A stretch of 64,000 nucleotides of DNA. Source: Allobosea sp. 47.2.35 (GTDB lineage: Bacteria > Pseudomonadota > Alphaproteobacteria > Rhizobiales > Beijerinckiaceae). The stretch spans positions 1 through 64,000 of the forward strand of contig NZ_JANLGI010000008.1 in NCBI RefSeq assembly GCF_024655635.1, in the 5' to 3' direction. The position numbers and the translations under genes are program-made. The notes beneath the pieces are model-generated. The model saw only the letters and a program-made list of their open reading frames with translations. It did no database searches and was not told the DNA's origin. The stretch's first letter is position 1, and every line of letters starts with the position of its first letter. Positions 8,940 through 17,087 of this stretch are shown here, piece after piece.

Positions 8940-9278
8940 GTGAAGGTCGTGCGTTCGGGTCACAGTTTCGATTTTATCCCTTCGTCATCCACCAAACTTA
9001 ACGTTGTGGAAGTCGTTCGTGCTTCCACCATGCGATCGTCTGAGGTCCTATGCTTCGGGGATAGCGGCGGAAGGTCAGGTAACGATTACGCGCTCCTGGC
9101 ACATCCGTTCGGGATAAGCGTTGGAGAGGTGTGTGGCGCTGCTGACGGCTGTTGGTCTCTGTTCGGAGATTATCCGACCGGCCCAGATGCATTGCTGAAG
9201 GTGCTACGTGCGTTGAGGCCCGATGAGGGGCGCAGAATAAGGCTGGATGTCCAATCGCTGTCTATCGACAGCCCATAA
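8940..9278 (+). pseudogene. HAD-family hydrolase, C-terminal remnant
   Basis: 112 codons read as the back half of a HAD phosphatase: a motif III lysine in SSSTKLNVVEVVRA and motif IV in LCFGDSGGRSGNDYALL. The N-terminal motif I Asp-x-Asp nucleophile and motif II are absent. The frame begins exactly where the divergent tniB remnant loses its 5' half, so both were cut at the same junction. A GTG at 8940 could allow translation, but the product would lack the nucleophile. It precedes the PfkB-like kinase by 12 bp. Confidence 0.55.
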
Positions 9279-9290
9279 AGGGTGAGCCAT

Positions 9291-10232
9291 ATGTCAGGCA
9301 TGCGGTTACCGATCTCCCTGCTTGACGATGCCATCGAGGTGGCCGGGACCGGATTCACGGTGCTGGACCGGATTTATGCTGACGGCGACCTGACGGACGA
9401 GACGCTCGGCGGATCGTGTGGCAACGTCCTGGTCTCTCTCGCCATGCTTCAACGCCATGTGGCGCCAGTTTTGGCCCTCGGCGACGACAACGAGGGCGAG
9501 CGTCTGGTCGAGGAATTCTCCCAGGCAGGAGCATCGGTCAGGTTTATCAGCCGTCGCGCCGGCGTTCGTTCGCCAATCCTCGCGCAAGAGCTCGATACGG
9601 CAACGGGAGCTCACGATTTCAGTTTCAGGTGCCCGGTCACACGGGAGGATCTGCCTCGCTATCAACCGATCGACGATGGTGAGTTGAGCCCTGCTATGCC
9701 GGTGCTCAGCACATGCTTTGTGTTCTATGCCGACCGCGTTTCGCCGACCATCATCGAAGCCATGAAAACAGCCTCGTCCGGCGGCGCCATCATATTTTTC
9801 GAGCCCTCGGACGTCGATCATGAGGATCTTTTCGAAGCGGCGCTTCAGATGGCCTCGATCGTCAAATATTCCGCAGACAGGCTCGGCGCTCGCCTCGAGG
9901 CGACGTCATCGGGCGCAGTCCGCATCGTCACGCACGGAGCGGCTGGACTTGAGATTGCGGACGATAGCGGCCGCGTCTGGTGTGATGCAATCCCAGCCGA
10001 GTCCGTGTTGGATACGTGCGGATGCGGGGACATGGTCAGTGTCGGGCTGATCGACTGGATGATCTCACACCGCCCCACGTCCCAAGAGCTTCACGCCGCT
10101 GGACTGGTCGATGGCGTCGTAGCTGGGCAGCGACTGGCCGCGGAAAATTGCGGCTATGCAGGCGCACGCGGGGTTTTCAAGGCGCGTGGTGCAGAATACG
10201 CCCGCGGCGTTCTGAGCCGAGAAACCGCCTAG
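9291..10232 (+). CDS. PfkB-family carbohydrate/nucleoside kinase
   Basis: A 313-aa ribokinase-like protein. The N-terminal glycine motif is GGSCGNVLVSLAML and the C-terminal signature is DTCGCGDMVSVGLIDWM, which keeps the catalytic Asp of the DTxGAGD motif although the Ala is Cys. Length is normal. Substrate cannot be told; family members phosphorylate sugars or nucleosides. I chose ATG 9291 behind AAAGGGTG; a GTG at 9282 is possible. It follows a HAD remnant, is convergent with a NADAR gene 4 bp away, and may belong to a nucleotide or ADP-ribose salvage cassette (inference). Confidence 0.8.
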   Translation: MSGMRLPISLLDDAIEVAGTGFTVLDRIYADGDLTDETLGGSCGNVLVSLAMLQRHVAPVLALGDDNEGERLVEEFSQAGASVRFISRRAGVRSPILAQELDTATGAHDFSFRCPVTREDLPRYQPIDDGELSPAMPVLSTCFVFYADRVSPTIIEAMKTASSGGAIIFFEPSDVDHEDLFEAALQMASIVKYSADRLGARLEATSSGAVRIVTHGAAGLEIADDSGRVWCDAIPAESVLDTCGCGDMVSVGLIDWMISHRPTSQELHAAGLVDGVVAGQRLAAENCGYAGARGVFKARGAEYARGVLSRETA

Positions 10233-10236
10233 TCCC

Positions 10237-10731
10237 TTAAGCGACTGCGACTAGAAGTCGTTCGGTTTCCGGAGTCTGCTGCAGCCGATAGGCGGCGCGA
10301 AGCTCCATCAGCATCACGCCGAGGGTGTTTTTACCGGCACCGTTGACCTCGCCCCACAGCCTGTTGACTTCGTTATCGACGGTCGCGCTTTCCACAAGCC
10401 GCGCTTCGCCCGTCGAAAGAAGAAGTGCCTTCAGGTCGTCATGCTGATCAAACTTCGCGCGTAGCACGGCGCGCATCCGATCGAACTTGAACGTCGACCA
10501 ACCAGGCGCGACGTCCCAGTAATAGAGGCCATGCGCCGCCATCGCCAGCAAGGCGGGCGATGGCGCCTCCATCAGCCACTTGCGGACTTCAGGCTTGCGG
10601 GCCTTCCCGGCTTGATAGGCGTGCTCGCTGGTTGCGAAGACCTCGCCTTCGAAAATCACGTCGCGACGGTAGAGGTTGCTAAAGGCGCCGTAGGGCTTCT
10701 CACTCGCCCGATAAAAGCGAATCTCGTCCAT
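10237..10731 (-). CDS. NADAR-family protein (YbiA-like N-glycosidase fold)
   Basis: A 164-aa NADAR (DUF1768) protein: FYRASEKPYGAFSNLYRR, TSEHAYQAGKARKPEVR, and a C-terminal GKNTLGVMLMELRAAY. Known family members cleave N-glycosidic bonds; some remove ADP-ribose from guanine bases and counter DarT-like toxins, while YbiA acts on riboflavin intermediates. The ATG at 10731 has GGAGG six bases upstream. The gene is divergent from an HTH regulator with a palindromic control region between them, and no cognate ADP-ribosyltransferase toxin is visible nearby. Confidence 0.85.
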   Translation of the reverse strand: MDEIRFYRASEKPYGAFSNLYRRDVIFEGEVFATSEHAYQAGKARKPEVRKWLMEAPSPALLAMAAHGLYYWDVAPGWSTFKFDRMRAVLRAKFDQHDDLKALLLSTGEARLVESATVDNEVNRLWGEVNGAGKNTLGVMLMELRAAYRLQQTPETERLLVAVA

Positions 10732-10741
10732 ATCGCCTCCT

Positions 10742-10781
10742 TGCAAATTAACCCCAATATCTTCATGCTAATTTGCATGAA
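10742..10781. promoter_or_regulatory. Palindromic operator between NADAR and HTH genes
   Basis: Two nested dyads lie here: TTCATGC-TAATTT-GCATGAA (10762-10781, perfect 7-bp arms) and TGCAAATTA / TAATTTGCA (10742-10750 and 10769-10777, perfect 9-bp arms). The first overlaps the start codons proposed for the HTH gene, so the HTH protein probably represses itself and the divergent NADAR gene. Confidence 0.55.
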
Positions 10782-11133
10782 ACCAACAAGCAAGCAGCTT
10801 GAGCTTCTTTCTAAAAAAATCCGTGCGTCATTCGACGCCAGCGGCAGTTCTTTGGCTGAAATCGCCAGAATCGCGGGGGTTGATGCGAGTCAGGTCAGCA
10901 GGATCCGCTCGGGACAGTTCAAGACGCTGAGCCACAACTTGGTGCAAGTCTGCAGGGCGCTTGGTGTGGAAATTCCCCGGCGGGAGGCCAAGACGGCGAA
11001 GCGGAATGCATCATGGGCCTTGGCCGAAGCCAGCATGCGAAAAATATGGGATGAAACCCCCGAAGGGGCTAAAGCGATCACACGAATGCTCGACGCGATT
11101 GGCGACCTGCAGCACGCCAAGCTGCGTCGATAG
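10777..11133 (+). CDS. XRE-type HTH transcriptional regulator
   Basis: A 118-aa protein with a lambda-repressor-like HTH at about residues 14-62 (GSSLAEIARIAGVDASQVSRIRSG, quoted in part). The rest is a basic linker and a short helical tail. No Shine-Dalgarno is evident before ATG 10777, and an in-frame ATG at 10765 is equally possible. Both start codons lie inside the palindrome, consistent with a leaderless autoregulated message. It is divergent from the NADAR gene, which is probably its main target. Confidence 0.75.
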   Translation: MKPTSKQLELLSKKIRASFDASGSSLAEIARIAGVDASQVSRIRSGQFKTLSHNLVQVCRALGVEIPRREAKTAKRNASWALAEASMRKIWDETPEGAKAITRMLDAIGDLQHAKLRR

Positions 11134-11145
11134 GCTATCTTCCGA

Positions 11146-11565
11146 TCAGAATGCGCTCGCGGCCTGTTGGAAGGTGGCCGTGGGTTGGAAGTCAATGACG
11201 ATCAAGCCGTCGCGACCGACGAGGTGCCACATCGAGACGGTCGTGGTTGGAAATCTCCAGAACACTGTATCCGAAGTGCCGCTGCGGACGGGCTTTCCGA
11301 ACCGCTCGGCCAGCACTTCCTTGACGGAGGAAACGTCTCGGGTCGTGACCTCGTACTGGTCTTTCAAGCGCACCAAACTCAGGCGGCTTCTGTAAGGTCT
11401 ATAGATTTTCGTGAATGTAAGTTCGACGCTGAACTGCGTCCGCGATCCTATCTCATATGTGGGCTGGTGAAGGCCGAGAAGCGTGACGTAGGTCTGGTCC
11501 ATTCCCCATCGCGTTTCGAGCCATCCGCAAACGTCAGCAGGGAACTTTAGATCTTGCTTGTCCAT
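11146..11565 (-). CDS. Hypothetical protein, 139 aa
   Basis: I do not recognise a family. The protein is soluble and mixed alpha/beta in appearance, with aromatic-rich beta segments (SVELTFTKIYRPYR, SDTVFWRFPTTTVSMWHLV) and no signal peptide. It is convergent with the HTH gene 12 bp away and is the last gene before the palindromes and repeats next to gapR. Coding potential is supported by regular codon-position GC bias. Confidence 0.5.
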   Translation of the reverse strand: MDKQDLKFPADVCGWLETRWGMDQTYVTLLGLHQPTYEIGSRTQFSVELTFTKIYRPYRSRLSLVRLKDQYEVTTRDVSSVKEVLAERFGKPVRSGTSDTVFWRFPTTTVSMWHLVGRDGLIVIDFQPTATFQQAASAF

Positions 11566-11733
11566 AGTCGGCCGAATCCGTGAAGCCAGGCCAGATTGTC
11601 GGCGCGACGGGGGCGGCGTCCAGTGGGTAATTGCCTCTGCGGAGCTTCTCAGGGCTGACGGCGCGCAATACGCATCGGCCAGCGCTTTGACGCCGGCACG
11701 CGAATGCGAGCTTCTCCGATTGCAGAAATCCTA

Positions 11734-11789
11734 GAGGTGCTGCCCATCATGGACAGCACCTCGCGATCTGAAGCAGCGCTCCAGATCGC
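11734..11789. repeat. Two adjacent palindromes
   Basis: GAGGTGCTG-C-CCAT-C-ATGG-A-CAGCACCTC (11734-11762) is palindromic apart from its single centre base and one C/A mismatch. It is followed directly by GCGATCTG / CAGATCGC (11763-11770 and 11782-11789). Neither is followed by a T-tract. They lie in an otherwise gene-free stretch (11566-11846) at the right edge of the accessory region. Confidence 0.6.
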
Positions 11790-11846
11790 AACTCGGACCG
11801 GAACCCTTCCTTACTACCCCCTAGTATACGCCTTGGTAGCGCATAG

Positions 11847-11911
11847 CCAAATTATGGGGGTAGTCAGGTACAGATTATGGGTTCGATGTCCAAATTATGG
11901 GTTGCTGCACA
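11847..11911. mobile_element. Transposon right-end-like repeats next to gapR
   Basis: Three direct repeats of about 12 bp, (C/A)CA(A/G)ATTATGGG, start at 11847, 11870 and 11890, a spacing of 23 and 20 bp. An ACA follows at 11909-11911, right before the gapR terminator. Tn7/Tn5053-type elements end in TGT...ACA with several ~20-bp transposase-binding repeats, so this could be the right end of the element that once contained tniB and tniQ. No matching left end was found in the window. Confidence 0.45.
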
Positions 11912-11913
11912 GA

Positions 11914-11931
11914 AAACCGCTTACGCGGTTT
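11914..11931 (-). terminator. Rho-independent terminator of gapR
   Basis: On the minus strand AAACCGC-GTAA-GCGGTTT is followed by TTCT. The TAA in the loop is the gapR stop codon, so stop and terminator are merged. Confidence 0.6.
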
Positions 11932-12163
11932 CGCCGACGGCCTGCAGGTAGAGATCGAGGATCGCTTCCTCTTCCTTGCGTTCGTCGAGGTCTCGCTTGC
12001 GCAGCGCCACGACCTTGCGCAGCACCTTGACGTCGTAGCCGTTGCCCTTGGCCTCGGCATAGACCTCCTTGATGTCGTCGGCGATCGTCTTCTTCTCTTC
12101 CTCGAGCCGCTCGATGCGCTCGACGATGCTCTTGAGCTGGTCGCCCTGAACCGGATCGTCCAT
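11921..12163 (-). CDS. gapR: GapR-family nucleoid-associated protein (DUF2312)
   Basis: An 80-aa protein matching the GapR/DUF2312 family end to end: [19 protein letters not shown], then [20 protein letters not shown], then [15 protein letters not shown]. In Caulobacter, GapR binds overtwisted AT-rich DNA and supports replication and topoisomerase function; it is near-universal in alphaproteobacteria. This is the first clearly core gene from the left. The accessory region stops 10 bp beyond its stop codon without damaging it, so its own terminator marks the border. Confidence 0.93.
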   Translation of the reverse strand: MDDPVQGDQLKSIVERIERLEEEKKTIADDIKEVYAEAKGNGYDVKVLRKVVALRKRDLDERKEEEAILDLYLQAVGETA

Positions 12164-12425
12164 CTGATAACCTTCTCGGATACGAAATTGGCCGGCAGCG
12201 TTCGCCCGGATGGGGGGCGCCCGTCAAGACCGAACTGGCGCAAGCCCGGCCGCCCATCAACAGTCCTGACACCCCACAGTCGGGCGCCGGCCCGTCTCCA
12301 CCGCGCAATCTTCTCAAAAAGTATGACTAAATTGCCAGACGGCTGATGACGCCGCTTCCAAGCCACCCTACAACGGTGACAAGGAGCGAGCCGCGAAGCG
12401 GCCGGGATCAAGGGAGCCGCGCGGC

Positions 12426-13730
12426 GTGCCGCAATCCACCACCGCCATCGCCGCGATGCGCGCGACCGCCCGCGCGATCTTCGACGCCGCCGTCGCCCGC
12501 GCCCATCCCGCAGGCTGCCTGCCGCAGCATCTGCCCGCACCGCCCGCGAATGGACGCCTGATCCTGCTCGCAGCCGGCAAGGCCGCAGGTAGCATGATGG
12601 CACTCGCAGAGGCGCATTATCTCGACCAGGGCTTTCCGTCCGACCGCCTCCTCGGCCATGCCGTAGCACGGCACGGCTACACCGCGCCCACCAGGCGCAT
12701 TCAGATGGTCGCGGCCGGCCACCCCGTGCCCGATCAGGGCAGCATCGACAGCGCCGAGCGGGCCCTGGCACTCGCAGGCTCCGCGACCGAAGATGACTTC
12801 GTGCTCGTCTTGCTCTCCGGCGGCGGCTCGGCCAATTGGGTCGCGCCCGCCGGCGGGCTTGCGCTCGCCGAGAAGCAGGCGGTCAACAAGGCGCTTCTGC
12901 GCTCGGGCGCGCCGATCGGCGAGATGAACATCGTCCGCAAGCGGCTCTCGCGGATCAAGGGCGGGCGGCTTGCGCTCGCCGCCGCTCCGGCCCGGCTGCT
13001 GACGCTCGCGATCTCCGACGTGCCCGGCGACGAGCCGACCGCCATCGCCTCCGGCCCGACCGTCGCCGATCCCAGCACGACGGAGCAAGCCCGCGCCATC
13101 GTCGCCCGCTATGGGCTCGACCTGCCGCCCCCCGCCCGCAAGCTTCTCGACGATCCCGCAAACGAGACGCCGAAGCCCGGTCACCCCGCCTTCCCCAACA
13201 GCGAATATCGGATCATCGCCCGCCCTGCCGACGCCTTGGCGGCGGCACGCACGACGGCCGAGGCCGCCGGCTATGCAGTGCATGATCTCGGCGCCGATCT
13301 CGAAGGCGAGGCGCGCGATATCGCAGCTGCCCATGCCGATCTCGCCAAGCGCCTGAAGCGCGAAGGCAAGCGCGCCGCCATCCTGTCCGGCGGCGAGCTC
13401 ACCGTGACCCTGCGCGGCTCCGGCCGCGGCGGCCCCAATCAGGAATACGCGCTGGCGCTCGCCATTGCGCTCGCCGGCGAACCCGGCATCGTCGCGCTCT
13501 CCGGCGATACCGACGGCACCGATGGCGGCGGCGGCGAGGCGACCGACCCGGCCGGCGCACTGGTCGATCCCCAGACTTTGACCCGCGCCGCCGAGATCGG
13601 CCTTGATCCCGCCCGATCCCTCGCCGACAACGATTCGACCGGCTTCTTCGAAGCGCTCGGCGATTTGCTGCAGCCGGGACCGACGCTGACCAATGTCAAC
13701 GACTGCCGCGTGATCCTGATCGAACCGTGA
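12426..13730 (+). CDS. Glycerate 2-kinase (type II, MOFRL family)
   Basis: A 434-aa class-II glycerate kinase (GckA/TtuD type) that makes 2-phosphoglycerate from glycerate and ATP. Typical features: LILLAAGKAAGSMM, VLLSGGGSANWV, EKQAVNKALLRSGAPIGEMN, IVRKRLSRIKGG, SDVPGDEPTAIASGPTV, and a C-terminal MOFRL domain with SGGELTVTLRGSGRGGPNQE and LSGDTDGTDG. The GTG start at 12426 gives the usual family N-terminus. Its stop overlaps the next gene's start (GTGA). Pyruvate kinase lies downstream, so the block joins glycerate/C2 input to lower glycolysis. Confidence 0.92.
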   Translation: MPQSTTAIAAMRATARAIFDAAVARAHPAGCLPQHLPAPPANGRLILLAAGKAAGSMMALAEAHYLDQGFPSDRLLGHAVARHGYTAPTRRIQMVAAGHPVPDQGSIDSAERALALAGSATEDDFVLVLLSGGGSANWVAPAGGLALAEKQAVNKALLRSGAPIGEMNIVRKRLSRIKGGRLALAAAPARLLTLAISDVPGDEPTAIASGPTVADPSTTEQARAIVARYGLDLPPPARKLLDDPANETPKPGHPAFPNSEYRIIARPADALAAARTTAEAAGYAVHDLGADLEGEARDIAAAHADLAKRLKREGKRAAILSGGELTVTLRGSGRGGPNQEYALALAIALAGEPGIVALSGDTDGTDGGGGEATDPAGALVDPQTLTRAAEIGLDPARSLADNDSTGFFEALGDLLQPGPTLTNVNDCRVILIEP

Positions 13731-14176
13731 GAATGCCGGGCTCTCCTCGAACGGTCCTCCCCCTCGCCTTCTGCGCGGCCGCCTTCCTCGGAAGCGTGGC
13801 TCCGGCCAAGGCGGACTTGCGCATGTGCAACACCACCTCGAGCCGCATCGGCGTCGCGATCGGCTACCGCGATGCGCAGGGCTGGATCACCGAGGGCTGG
13901 TGGAACATCAGCCCGCGCGGCTGCGAGACATTGCTGCGCGGCACGCTGGCGGCGCGCTTCTACTACGTTCACGCCGTCGATTACGACAAGGGCGGCGAAT
14001 GGACCGGCAAATCGGTCATGTGCGTGCGCAACAAGGAGTTCACTATCCGGGGCATAGAGGATTGCCTGGCGCGCGGCTATGACCGGGCCGGCTTCTTCGA
14101 GGTCGATACAGGCGAGCAGAAGAGCTGGACGATCCAGCTCACCGATACGGGCGGCGGCGCAACTCCGCGGCCCTGA
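13727..14176 (+). CDS. DUF1036 secreted protein
   Basis: A 149-aa protein with a Sec signal peptide (VLPLAFCAAAFLGSVAPAKA) followed by a DUF1036 domain: LRMCNTTSSRIGVAIGYRD, EGWWNISPRGCETLL, YYVHAVDYDKGGEW. Conserved cysteines suggest disulphides in the periplasm. The function of the family is unknown. Its GTG start overlaps the glycerate kinase stop by 4 bp, and pyruvate kinase follows 173 bp later; this gene neighbourhood is conserved in Hyphomicrobiales. Confidence 0.85.
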   Translation: MRMPGSPRTVLPLAFCAAAFLGSVAPAKADLRMCNTTSSRIGVAIGYRDAQGWITEGWWNISPRGCETLLRGTLAARFYYVHAVDYDKGGEWTGKSVMCVRNKEFTIRGIEDCLARGYDRAGFFEVDTGEQKSWTIQLTDTGGGATPRP

Positions 14177-14349
14177 CCAGCTTACGTCGGGCGAAAGTCT
14201 CGGCATAAGGTAGACGACCGACGCAGGGTCAGCCGGCCCTGCGGACAAGAAACGGAAGCGAGGCCCCGGCGACGGGCTGACCGCGCTCCAGAACGAACGA
14301 AAGGGCGCGGCCGGTGCCGTATGGGCTCGCCGGTCGCAGGGGAAGAACA

Positions 14350-15789
14350 ATGAAGCGCGAACGCCGGATCAAGATCATCGCCACCCTGGGCCCCGCCTCC
14401 TCAACCGAGGAGATGTGCGCAAAACTGTTCTCTGCCGGCGTCGACGTCTTCCGCATCAACATGAGCCACACCCAGCGCGAGACGCTGGCCGATAAGGTGG
14501 CGATGTTGCGTGGGCTTGAGAGCAGGTTCCGCCGCCCGGTCGGCATCCTCGCCGACCTGCAGGGCCCGAAGCTGCGCGTCGGCCAGTTCGGCGGCGACGG
14601 CGGCGTGATGCTGGAAAAGGGCGCGCGATTTACGCTCGATTCCGACCCCGCCCCTGGCGACACCAAGCGCGTCCACCTCCCCCATCCCGAAATCCTGAGC
14701 GCGCTCGAGCCCGGGCACCACCTCATCCTCGATGACGGCAAGCTGCGCCTCGTCGTCGAGAAGGCTTCGGCCCAGGAAGCGGTGACAAAGGTCCTGGTCG
14801 GCGGGCGCCTGTCCTCGCGCAAGGGCGTGAGCCTGCCCGACACCACCATCGCCGTCTCCGCCATGACCGATAAGGACCGCGCCGATGCCGAGGTCGCGGC
14901 CGAGGTCGGCGTCGACTGGATCGCGCTCTCCTTCGTGCAGCGCCCCGAGGACATGGCCGAGCTGCGCAAGATCGTGCGCGGCCGCGCGCTGGCACTGGCC
15001 AAGATCGAGAAGCCGCAAGCCGTCGCCCGCATGGAGGAGATCATCGACGCCTCCGACGCGATCATGGTCGCGCGCGGCGATCTCGGCGTCGAAATGCCGC
15101 TGGAGAAGGTGCCTGGCACGCAGAAGCGTCTGACCCGCATGGCCCGCCTCAAGGGCAAGCCGGTCGTCGTCGCGACCCAGATGCTGGAGAGCATGATCAC
15201 GAGCCCAGTGCCGACCCGCGCCGAGGTTTCCGACGTCGCCACCGCCGTCTTCGAAGGCGCCGACGCCGTGATGCTCTCGGCCGAGAGCGCCGCCGGCCAG
15301 TATCCGATCGAAGCCGTGACGATGATGAACCGCATCGCCGAGGAGGTCGAAAACGACGCGGTCTACCGCTCGATCCTCGAATCGCAGCGCAACGAGCCGG
15401 AAGCGACCGGCGCCGACGCCATCGCCAAGGCCTCCCACGAGATCGCCGAGACGCTGAACCTCAAGGCGATCTGCGCCTGGACCTCGTCGGGCTCGACCGC
15501 CTTCCGCATCGCCCGCGAGCGCCCGAACTCGACGGTGATCGCGCTGACCCCCAATCGCGCCACCGCGCGGCGTCTGACGCTGGTCTGGGGCGTGCACGCC
15601 ATTGTCACCAAGGATGCCAGCGACGCCGACGACATGGCCTTCCGTGCCTGCAAGTTCGCGGTGCGCGAGCATTACGCCAAACTTGGTGACCGCATCATCG
15701 TGGTGGCGGGCGTGCCGTTCGGAACGCCGGGCGCGACCAACATGGTCCGTATCGCCTTCGTCGCGCAGGAGCATGTCGAGAAGGCTTGA
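14350..15789 (+). CDS. pyk: Pyruvate kinase
   Basis: A 479-aa pyruvate kinase converting PEP and ADP to pyruvate and ATP. Diagnostic motifs: RIKIIATLGPAS near the N-terminus, VFRINMSHT (phosphate/K+ site), ILADLQGPKLRVG, SFVQRPEDM, LAKIEKPQA with the catalytic Lys, MVARGDLGVEMP for Mg2+, and ATQMLESM. The C-terminal allosteric domain is present. ATG 14350 has AGGGGAAG upstream; an extra 12 codons before it are not family-like. Length is normal. Confidence 0.97.
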   Translation: MKRERRIKIIATLGPASSTEEMCAKLFSAGVDVFRINMSHTQRETLADKVAMLRGLESRFRRPVGILADLQGPKLRVGQFGGDGGVMLEKGARFTLDSDPAPGDTKRVHLPHPEILSALEPGHHLILDDGKLRLVVEKASAQEAVTKVLVGGRLSSRKGVSLPDTTIAVSAMTDKDRADAEVAAEVGVDWIALSFVQRPEDMAELRKIVRGRALALAKIEKPQAVARMEEIIDASDAIMVARGDLGVEMPLEKVPGTQKRLTRMARLKGKPVVVATQMLESMITSPVPTRAEVSDVATAVFEGADAVMLSAESAAGQYPIEAVTMMNRIAEEVENDAVYRSILESQRNEPEATGADAIAKASHEIAETLNLKAICAWTSSGSTAFRIARERPNSTVIALTPNRATARRLTLVWGVHAIVTKDASDADDMAFRACKFAVREHYAKLGDRIIVVAGVPFGTPGATNMVRIAFVAQEHVEKA

Positions 15790-15796
15790 ACCGGGA

Positions 15797-15907
15797 CGTC
15801 ATTCTCGGGCGAAGCGCAGCGCAGACCCGAGAATCTCTTTCAGGCAGGACCTCGTCGAGAAGCGCTCTCTCCGGCATGAGAGGCTCGGGTCAAGCCCGAG
15901 CATGACG
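15797..15907. repeat. REP-like double-hairpin intergenic repeat
   Basis: CGTCATTCTCGGG at the left is mirrored by CCCGAGCATGACG at the right. Inside are two hairpins: TTCTCGGG / CCCGAGAA (15802-15833) and GCTCGGG / CCCGAGC (15883-15901). This form resembles the short interspersed palindromes common between Hyphomicrobiales genes; it could also end pyk and TPR-gene transcription from both sides. Confidence 0.6.
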
Positions 15908-15924
15908 AGAAAAGCACTCGGCAC

Positions 15925-16599
15925 TCAAGCGTCGCGGCCGTCGACATCCGTCTTCAGCGAATCGACGGCCTTCTTCACCGCGTCGAACTGCGGGTAGATT
16001 TCCAGCGCCTTGCGGAAGGCCTTCATCGCGGCCTTGTCGTCGCCCTGCTGGCGCAGGATCATGCCGAGCCCCATCATCGCGCCGTAATGGCGCGGCTCGC
16101 GCTTCAGCGTCTCGCCGATATCGAGCATGGAGCGGATCGGATCGCCCATGAGATAGAGCGCGTTGGCGCGCTGGTTCCAGGCCTCGGCCCAGTCCGGCTG
16201 CAGGCTGATCACGCGGTCGAGCAATTCGATCGCGAGCTCGTTCTGCTTGTCCTTCAGCGCCTGCTGCGCACGCGTCATCAGCAAATCCGCCGTGTCGGAG
16301 CCCGAGCGCGCCCAGCGCCGCTGGATCAGGCGCGCGACGCCCTCGGCCTCTTCCTGCGTGGCGGCATCGTGCAGGCGCTGAAACAGCCGCTCCAGCGTCG
16401 CTGCCGGGCTGCGCTGCGGCACATTGGGCGTGACCGGGTTATCCGCCTTGTCGTCGGGCGCGACGGTACCGGGCCGCGGTGGCGGCGCAGATTGTGCCAG
16501 GGCCGCACCAATGGCCAGCGGCCCAGCCGAAGCCAGCAGCAGCGCGATGGCAGCAGACGCGGTGCGAGAACGGATCATGCCGGTGACTTTAGCCACCAT
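15925..16599 (-). CDS. TPR-repeat secreted protein
   Basis: A 224-aa protein with a Sec signal peptide (ASAAIALLLASAGPLAIGAALA, ending in a Gln-initiated mature chain), a Pro-rich linker, and about three TPR units between residues 110 and 215 (for example NELAIELLDRVISLQPDWAE and DKAAMKAFRKALEIYP). TPRs mediate protein-protein contacts; the partner is unknown. Convergent with pyk across the REP-like repeat and upstream of nothing obvious in operon terms. Confidence 0.85.
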   Translation of the reverse strand: MVAKVTGMIRSRTASAAIALLLASAGPLAIGAALAQSAPPPRPGTVAPDDKADNPVTPNVPQRSPAATLERLFQRLHDAATQEEAEGVARLIQRRWARSGSDTADLLMTRAQQALKDKQNELAIELLDRVISLQPDWAEAWNQRANALYLMGDPIRSMLDIGETLKREPRHYGAMMGLGMILRQQGDDKAAMKAFRKALEIYPQFDAVKKAVDSLKTDVDGRDA

Positions 16600-16717
16600 C
16601 GCCGTCCGGTCAAATCACAGCCGGGCGAGCGTGCAACGCAAAGAGCGGGCACGCCATCGGCGTCCCGCTCTTCGAAATCCCAACCGAGGCAGCCGCGCGG
16701 AAAATCCGCGCGACGTC

Positions 16718-16843
16718 TCAGCCCTGACGCGCCTTGAAGCGCTTCTGGACCTTGTTGATGATGTAGACGCGGCCCTTGCGGCGCACGAGCTGGTTGTCGC
16801 GATGGCGCGCGCGCAGCGACTTCAGCGAATTACGGATCTTCAT
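16718..16843 (-). CDS. rpmJ: 50S ribosomal protein L36
   Basis: A 41-aa L36 of the Cys-less type: [20 protein letters not shown] followed by [20 protein letters not shown] and a final Gly. The zinc-free form with the longer C-terminus is usual in alphaproteobacteria. Too short for routine gene callers but unmistakable. Confidence 0.95.
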   Translation of the reverse strand: MKIRNSLKSLRARHRDNQLVRRKGRVYIINKVQKRFKARQG

Positions 16844-17087
16844 CGTCTCAACTCCATCGGCCCGCCCGTGTGAGATGGGCCGGTCAAAAACCTTCAGTCT
16901 GCGACGCGAACCTCAACGGTCCTCACCGCCCATGCAATGGTGCGACTGATGCGATGCCGGCTGTATACGGATTTTTCCGTGGATCGCAAGTGCGATCGCG
17001 CCTTGGCCCGCAGGAAATCCGCTTTCGCCCGACGGGAACCTGAACCACAGAATGGCGTTTGGACACTCGCCCATACGGAGATCATCC

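Noticed and set aside
11704..12030. 108-aa plus-strand open frame across the transposon-end repeats
   Set aside because: It runs into the antisense of gapR and through palindromes; no coding signature.
15797..15907. Candidate CRISPR-like repeat
   Set aside because: Only one copy with internal dyads and no regular spacers; a REP-like palindrome explains it.
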